This document shows, one piece after another, positions 58,801 to 64,000 of a DNA stretch of 64,000 nt. Location: positions 11,728,283 to 11,792,282 of the forward strand of contig NC_049983.1 of assembly GCF_000003815.2 (NCBI RefSeq). Reading direction: 5' to 3'. Below the pieces are notes generated by a model that ran no database searches, was not told where the DNA came from, and saw only the letters and a program-made list of their open reading frames with translations. Within the stretch, counting starts at the first letter, position 1; every line of letters starts with the position of its first letter. A program made the position numbers and the translations under genes. This stretch comes from Branchiostoma floridae (taxonomy: Eukaryota; Chordata; Leptocardii; Amphioxiformes; Branchiostomatidae).

Positions 58801-61800
58801 GATCGTAAAGTTACTGGAATGTGTTGTATTGTTCCTATGATGTTTCAGTATATCTTAAGTTTATGCAACCTTTCCGGGGCGTAATAGCCCCGAACGCGCT
58901 CAGAAAATACTGTAAATGCATTTAATTTCGCGGGGATTTAATTTCGCGGTAGCGGCAAAATGGACATTTCGCGGTGGATTTAATTTCGCGGTAGCGCCAT
59001 CCCGCGAAATTCAATGCATTTTCAGCACTGCACTGTAGTCACGAACTGCCGTGTAAAACCCGGCGCCTCTACAAACCGCCAGTCGGAAAACACTTGCTGG
59101 TTACCCGGTAAGGGTCCTATACAGACGGATAGAACAGTTTCCATGCTTTTGACTTGTTCTTGCGTGAGCCACTGTTACTGATCTAATCGTATCTACCCTC
59201 TCAATACGTAATAGTATACAGTAGTACGACCTTTGTATCATGGTGAACATACTGTACAGTACTGTAATACAGTTGGTCGTATGAAAAAAATTACATGCGT
59301 GTCTTCAGTCAAGACTTCACCGTAGTAAGTATGTCAAACATTTCATTATACAGTGACAAAGACAGTAGTAGTATGTACATGGAGTGGAAAAGGGGCACCT
59401 TAGGCGGCGCCAGCAGACGAAATATTCGCGGTGGATTTAATTTCGCGGTGAAGCGGCCGCCGCGAAAACCGCGAATATTAATCCACCGCGAATATTTCTG
59501 CATTTACAGTATGAAATATTCGGAACGTGTTTTGTCTCCAAAGAGTCCTAGAACGTTCCATTACTTGAAATCCGGATATGCGACATGATTATATGGTCCC
59601 ATTCTTGACTCCTGAAATTATCCGGATTAATACGAAATATTCGGAACGTGATTTGTATCCAAAGAGTCCGAACACGTTCCATTACTGGAAATCCGGATAT
59701 GGACGTAATTATTTGGTCCCGTTCCGGACTTCTGAAATTATCCGGATATATACGAAATATTCGGAACGTGGTTTGTCTCCAAAGAGTCCGAAAACGTTCC
59801 ATTACTGGAAATCCGGATATGAGGCAGGAATTAAATGGTCCCGTTCCGGACTCCTGAAATTTTCCGAAAACGCAGGGGAGTCATGTCAGATTTCGTCCGG
59901 ATATTGTCCGGATATATCAAGAAACGGTCCCGATCCGGATGTATACAAACATAGAAACGTCCGGAAATGACACCCTTTCGCACAGTGCAAGATTTAAATG
60001 GTTTTAACCTTATTCAACCTAGAAGGCATTGCATTGTAGTAGCAGTTGTATTTATGTTGTGGAAGTTTATGATATTGTAGAACATGATTTTTCAGTTCCA
60101 TTGTTACTTAATATGCATCTATGGAAGATGTATTTGTGATGTATGTAATGTGTTTCTTTTAACAGTAACAGGTAGAAAATTGTAGAACATGATTCTTTCA
60201 GTTCCATTGTTACTCAGGCAACTGTAGAATATATATTTGTGATCTAAGTAATGTATGTTTCTTTTAACAGTAACAGGTAGAAAACAAAAGAAAGGGGGAG
60301 TTGTACCAACACAAGTTGTGCAGACATCCCTGACTATCCTGGACAGTTTCTTGAGCTGTCTGGAGCATGATGACATTGAAGATGGCAAGGAGGTAGGTTT
60401 TATCTTCTCTTTCTCGTAACCATATGTTTTCTCTTTATATATTATATTTGAACTAAATCATATATAACTACACAAATGGTAAAAATACACTTCTGTCACA
60501 GTGGTGGCAATCGATTTTCCTGTTTAGAATTGTATGATTTTACATAGAACTCCCTTATGATAAGAGCAAGTGATTTAATAATATTCATTTTCCACATACA
60601 GCACTTTCCTCCTAACCTACCTGACGATACATGGAATACCTTTATCCAGCAGTACTACACTTTGGTTCAGTAAGTTGGTCTTGTATGTTTTATAGTAGCA
60701 GATTTTTTCATTCAAGATTCAATTCATGGACTTTGTATGCAACTAGTATAATGAAATCCATGGTATTTACTCCAATTACTTCTTTTAACATTTCTGTCTC
60801 CCTTTCTGCAGTGATTGTGGCACCCTGAGTACAGACAGTGATGTGGACATTGATCGGTGCATCGACACACTGGAGCAGTTCAAGGAGGCGTGGCCACAGT
60901 GTCAGATCGACGGCACCACCAACATGTGGATTGTCAAACCTGGGGCCAAGTCCAGGGGCAGAGGTGGGTTGGTTTTCCTACAAGCTTCCTGCACCCATCA
61001 TAATTTCATCTCTGTACAGTGACAACAGACACAAGTGATCCCCTCTGATCCCCTGCCGAATCTGGTCACCTGCCGGATCCAGTTACCAGCTTCTATTCTA
61101 AACTGTCATACAACTCATTGATCAGCATGATGCAAATTTACAGTTCACTGATGATTTTGTGAACATAAAGCCTGCAGCATCGTTTAGTATGTTTTGTTTC
61201 ATTTGTCAAAAACAAAGATGATGCAGTCTGTATTTCAGTTGACATATTCTCTCTCTGAATACAGGTTAAAGCATTCAATTTGATATATCTTTTGATTTTC
61301 CTTTTTTTAGAAATTAAAGTGATGAACAAACTTGAGGACATCTGCAAGCTGGTGGAAAGTACAGTAGTGAAGAAGGAGGGGAAGTGGGTTGTGCAGAAAT
61401 ACATTGAGGTATGTCAAAATATATCTCTACATATAAGACACATTAATATGTTTTGTGGTAAATTGATATACATGCAGGGTAATTTTTCATTGCTATCAAT
61501 GATTTTTGCATATTTCATGTTTTTATTTACATAAAATTATATACACTTAGGTACAATTATATATGTATAGATTCTAAAACTTTATTACATGTACTTTATT
61601 GCAGGACCCATTGCTGATTCACAACACCAAGTTTGACATCCGGCAGTGGTTCCTTGTGACTGACTGGAACCCCCTGACTATCTGGTTCTATAAGGACAGC
61701 TACCTGAGATTCTGTTCACAGGAATTCTCCCTGGAGAACTTCCATGAGTAAGTGTCCCAATAACTGTGGTCACATGTTTTTTTGTGGGAAAAACGGCTGT

Positions 61801-63886
61801 TTACATTGGTAGAAAAATCTGGTTTTAGATTAATGCCACCAACTAGAGTAGCAGTATCAAGTTGTCCTCCTTATATGCTTTACTTCAGTACTATAGTGGC
61901 ACTGAATTCCAGCATTTTTGTGTGTATTATCAAGAGTAAGAAGTTAGAAAGTTATGATTAGAAGATGCATTTCTGACTATAATAACAATGCACTTACTGT
62001 TCTTTTGTTTCTTTCAGAGCCATCCACTTGTCGAACAACTCAGTGCAAAAGAACTACAATAGCCCTCGGTCAAGTAACATCCCAGCCAACCTCATGTGGC
62101 ACAGCAAGACCTTCAAGGAGTACCTTAGGTCAGACTTGTCTTGGATTACAACCATTAAGACACAGAAGACTTTAGGATACCTGATAGCCATTGTGCATCA
62201 TAGGAAAATATATTCATTTACAAAAATATGGGTCCAATAACAAAACTAAGTGTCTTCTTTTTTATGTGTCTTTAGATCTGATGGCAATGGCCATATGTGG
62301 GAGTCCTTAGTGTATTCAGGAATGAAGCAGGCTGTCATCTATGCAATGGAAGCTTCTCAAGATATGATCGAGGGCAGAAAGGTACATGTAGGCTTAACTT
62401 CATCTGTATACTTGCAGCTTACATTGTATATGATTCTACTTGGATATCCATGAGACAGGTTTCCTTAAACAAATTTACACTCCCTTTCAACTAGAGGCAG
62501 AGACCGCTCAGCCACTGTTGAGTGACGAAGATTTGATGGATCTCTCAATGTGTGTGTTTTGTTGTCTTTTACATCACACTTTTACATCATATTGAATTAT
62601 GAGATCAAGGGATGCACAAATCCAGTGTTGGTCATTGTGATTGCTATCTAGTGGAAAGGTAACCTAGGTGATGTGGTGTTCTGTTCTATGATTTTTAGCA
62701 TTACAGTATGTCACAGAATCTGTACCTGGTTTGTAATGTCACAAATCTAAATGTTTTTGCCTATCACAGGGTTCTTTTGAGCTGTATGGAGCAGACTTCA
62801 TGTTAGATACAGACCTGAACCCGTGGCTGATTGAGATCAACTCCAGCCCCTGTATGTCCCCCTCCACCACCATCACAGCAGAGATGTGTGCCTCTGTGCT
62901 GGAAGATACCATGAAAGGTCAGTAACTCTAGATGTTAACCATCATTGCTGCTCATATTTGCATAGCTTTCTGTGTAGCTTTCTTTCATAAGTTTTGGAAG
63001 AAAAATATTGCTTTTGAAAGTTTCAAAATGTAACCTCAACTCAGTTGCCTTCAACTAACACAAATTCCTTGTTAGCTCTGTGGTTAAATTTTACAAATGG
63101 TTTCTTTTCCCTTTGCAGTTGTTCTGGACAGAAGATCAGACAAAAATTGTGACACAGGGAGGTTTGAATTGGCATTCAAACAGGTAAGGTTTGTAATGGA
63201 TTAAAGTGAAAACCATAGAGGTTCAATGTGAAATTTTGCCTTTAACATTTGCTCACCTAATTTCATAGCAGACTTGTAACATTTAGTTTGAAATATTTGT
63301 CTCCTGTTCAAAAAAGGTATGTAGCATCTTATAAAGTACAATAATGTGTTTCACTTTTCTGTGTTTCAACAGAGCACAATCCACATTCCACCTTACATTG
63401 GCATCAGCCTGTCCGTTGAGGGGCAGGCCATCCATAGACCTGTAGAAAGACGGCAGTCACAGGCCAACCAGTCACAGGCCAACCAGTCACAGGCCAACAA
63501 CAATGGGACAAGTAGCAATGACTCAGGAAACTCCAACAACCCTCCAACAAACAAAACAAACTCTACTGTAAACTCTTCACAAAATGGTTCAAGTAGAGCT
63601 GCAGCTGGAAATTCTTCACAGCAATCAAATCCTCCTCCGAAAATCACATACTCATCACAGGGAAATAGTAAGGACTCAAATGTAGTAGAGCCTGGGAAAA
63701 ATGGTGGCCCTCCTCTACCTCAAGGGTATCACAGAGCCAAGGCAAAAAGTGCACTCATCCAGTCCAGTAGGAAAACAGCCGTGCCAGCCATCAGACTGTA
63801 CAACAACAGGTCTCCCAACAGACAGAGCATGCCACTGAACCGTGTGGAGGGTTCAGACTTCAGTAATGTGGAACAGGAGGAAACAG
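46815..63886 (+). CDS. TTLL3: TTLL3-like tubulin monoglycylase (3' end outside window)
   Basis: Adds glycine to tubulin in cilia and flagella. Exons: 46815-47336, 48948-49019, 49798-49888, 50832-50927, 52054-52223, 52497-52641, 52964-53079, 53870-53995, 54212-54326, 54764-54976, 60271-60392, 60602-60669, 60812-60963, 61311-61408, 61605-61747, 62018-62128, 62276-62381, 62770-62917, 63119-63183, 63373-63886; 3193 nt so far (1064 aa), all phases consistent. Exon 1 has three FTFSPKIN / LTFAPRLN / FTFQPRVS repeats. The TTL domain starts in exon 6 ([15 protein letters not shown]), with [29 protein letters not shown], the ATP-grasp motif [13 protein letters not shown] and [10 protein letters not shown] (metal and ATP binding). 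Exons 5-7 and 10 carry acidic and Ser-rich linkers. Exon 20 has QSQAN repeats and Asn/Ser-rich tail. TTLL8 is the main alternative name. Exon 14 begins EIKVM where relatives have GI after the RGR. Confidence 0.92.
47337..48947 (+). other. TTLL3 intron 1
   Basis: 1.6 kb, AT-rich. I see no exon, RNA gene or repeat in it. Confidence 0.5.
54416..54726 (+). mobile_element. tRNA-derived SINE
   Basis: In TTLL3 intron 9. The 5' part has an A-box-like GTGGCGCAGCAGC (from about 54424) and a B-box-like GAGTTTGAATCTG (54468-54480). It is followed by the conserved SINE/LINE word TGTGCCCTTGGGAAAGGCAC (54500-54519), and the element ends in an A-rich GAAGAAA tail. RNA polymerase III promoter spacing is right for a tRNA head. 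Confidence 0.7.
56057..56995. repeat. 72-bp satellite, about 13 copies, with 360-bp higher-order unit
   Basis: Units start with CAATATCTTGAACAAAG and end with GGTCCATATCCGGA. Copies 3 and 8 share a CAACATC variant and copies 6 and 11 a GTTAAG variant. The blocks 56101-56460 and 56461-56820 are identical as printed, so five-unit blocks were copied together recently. Because 72 is a multiple of 3, open frames run through in both directions; they are not genes. The last copies degrade (a 3-bp loss at about 56930). Confidence 0.95.
57075..58304 (+). CDS. Possible three-exon cargo gene in the CACTA-like element
   Basis: Candidate exons: about 57075-57228 ([18 protein letters not shown] then [11 protein letters not shown], donor gtaagt), 57411-57473 ([19 protein letters not shown], donor gtgagt) and 58054-58304 ([17 protein letters not shown] to a basic [10 protein letters not shown] end and TGA), the last after a strong pyrimidine tract and CAG. 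All joins keep phase 1, and the middle exon (63 nt) can be skipped. A Cys-X2-Cys pair and four later Cys hint at zinc binding. I do not recognise a family. It could be part of the transposon's own protein or a captured host piece. The start codon is not defined. Confidence 0.35.
58910..59509. mobile_element. 600-bp MITE nested in the CACTA-like element
   Basis: Ends CTGTAAATGCA and its complement, TA on both sides (58908-58909, 59510-59511). Subterminal blocks repeat ATTTCGCGG / CCGCGAA several times on both sides. No coding potential. Confidence 0.7.
59514..59873. repeat. 120-bp tandem repeat, three copies
   Basis: GAAATATTCGGAACGTG starts at 59514, 59634 and 59754. Each unit holds GAACACGTTCCATTACTGG-like and ATCCGGATAT words. 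It forms the right subterminal zone of the CACTA-like element. Confidence 0.9.
60074..60283 (+). repeat. 105-bp tandem duplication copying TTLL3 exon 11 acceptor
   Basis: Copy 1 starts at 60074 and copy 2 at 60179 (ATTGTAGAACATGATT in both). Each contains CTTTTAACAG then TAACAGGTAGAAAA, that is, the polypyrimidine tract, the AG and the first exon bases. Only copy 2 leads into the exon 11 frame; using the AG at 60164-60165 would reach a TAG after five more codons. Confidence 0.85.
63454..63498 (+). repeat. 15-bp coding minisatellite (QSQAN x3)
   Basis: CAGTCACAGGCCAAC repeated three times inside TTLL3 exon 20; encodes Gln-Ser-Gln-Ala-Asn repeats in a disordered tail. Confidence 0.95.
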
Positions 63887-64000
63887 GTATGTTACTTCTT
63901 CAAGACTACAATGTACTATCGAGTGTAGCACTCACGTTTCCCTTTCACTATAAAGAACTTGATGTACAGTACTGTTGATCAATTCGTAGATTTTATTTTC

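Larger units (their letters stand above)
55014..59987. mobile_element. CACTA/EnSpm-like DNA transposon, 4974 bp, in TTLL3 intron 10
   Basis: Terminal inverted repeats start CACTGTGCGAAAGGGTGT and match over 29 bp with one mismatch (55014-55042 and 59959-59987). CAA flanks both sides (55011-55013, 59988-59990), the 3-bp duplication expected for CACTA elements. Subterminal zones are packed with TCCGGATAT/ATATCCGGA words, also typical. Inside are a 72-bp satellite, a 120-bp triplicate, a nested MITE and possible exons. No transposase catalytic core was recognised, so it is probably non-autonomous. Confidence 0.75.

Noticed and set aside
1-64000. CRISPR arrays, bacterial operons, ribosome binding sites, prophage
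   Set aside because: The window is spliced animal DNA; none of these are present. The 72-bp satellite has no spacers.

Overview
The window is animal (eukaryotic) genomic DNA and is best explained as a cephalochordate (amphioxus, Branchiostoma-type) chromosome segment. Reasons: all genes are split by many GT-AG introns; exons align confidently to vertebrate-type leukotriene A4 hydrolase, rabenosyn-5, a RIG-I-like receptor and a TTLL3-type tubulin glycylase; the RIG-I-like receptor has a death-effector domain (DED) instead of CARDs; introns are full of CR1-like LINEs, MITEs and a SINE. The genus is an inference, not something read from a marker.

Layout: (1) 269-15077, minus: complete LTA4H gene, 19 coding exons summing to 1839 nt (612 codons plus stop). 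Its first intron (7688-14930) holds a CR1-like LINE (A, 9333-14785) that was itself split by a second LINE (B, 10494-12969); both have visible target-site duplications. (2) 15078-16279: head-to-head intergenic region. (3) 16283-25973, plus: rabenosyn-5, 8 coding exons, 530 aa, followed by a presumed long 3'UTR that contains 18 TGCATG motifs in 445 nt, all on the sense strand. (4) 29987-34590, plus: secreted alpha/beta-hydrolase-like protein of unknown function, 8 exons, 486 aa, with a visible Ser-Asp-His triad. (5) 36436-43566, minus: RIG-I-like receptor, DED + long Q/P/S/T-rich linker + DExD/H helicase + zinc-binding C-terminal domain, 9 exons, 1216 aa. (6) 45283-45970: orphan C-terminal fragment of a non-LTR retroelement. 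(7) 46815-63886 and beyond, plus: TTLL3-like tubulin glycylase, 20 coding exons inside the window, 3' end cut by the window. Its intron 10 contains a 4974-bp CACTA/EnSpm-like transposon with a 72-bp satellite arranged in 360-bp higher-order units, a nested MITE and possible cargo exons.

The genes do not form one pathway: lipid-mediator synthesis/aminopeptidase (LTA4H), endosomal recycling (rabenosyn), a secreted hydrolase, cytosolic RNA sensing (RLR) and ciliary tubulin modification (TTLL3). Every exon set was checked for intron phase and total length. The most notable points are an LTA4H that has Phe where human has the suicide-inactivation residue Tyr378, the DED-RLR architecture, the sense-only TGCATG cluster, a LINE 5' junction made of an inverted copy of its target, and a duplicated splice acceptor in front of TTLL3 exon 11.
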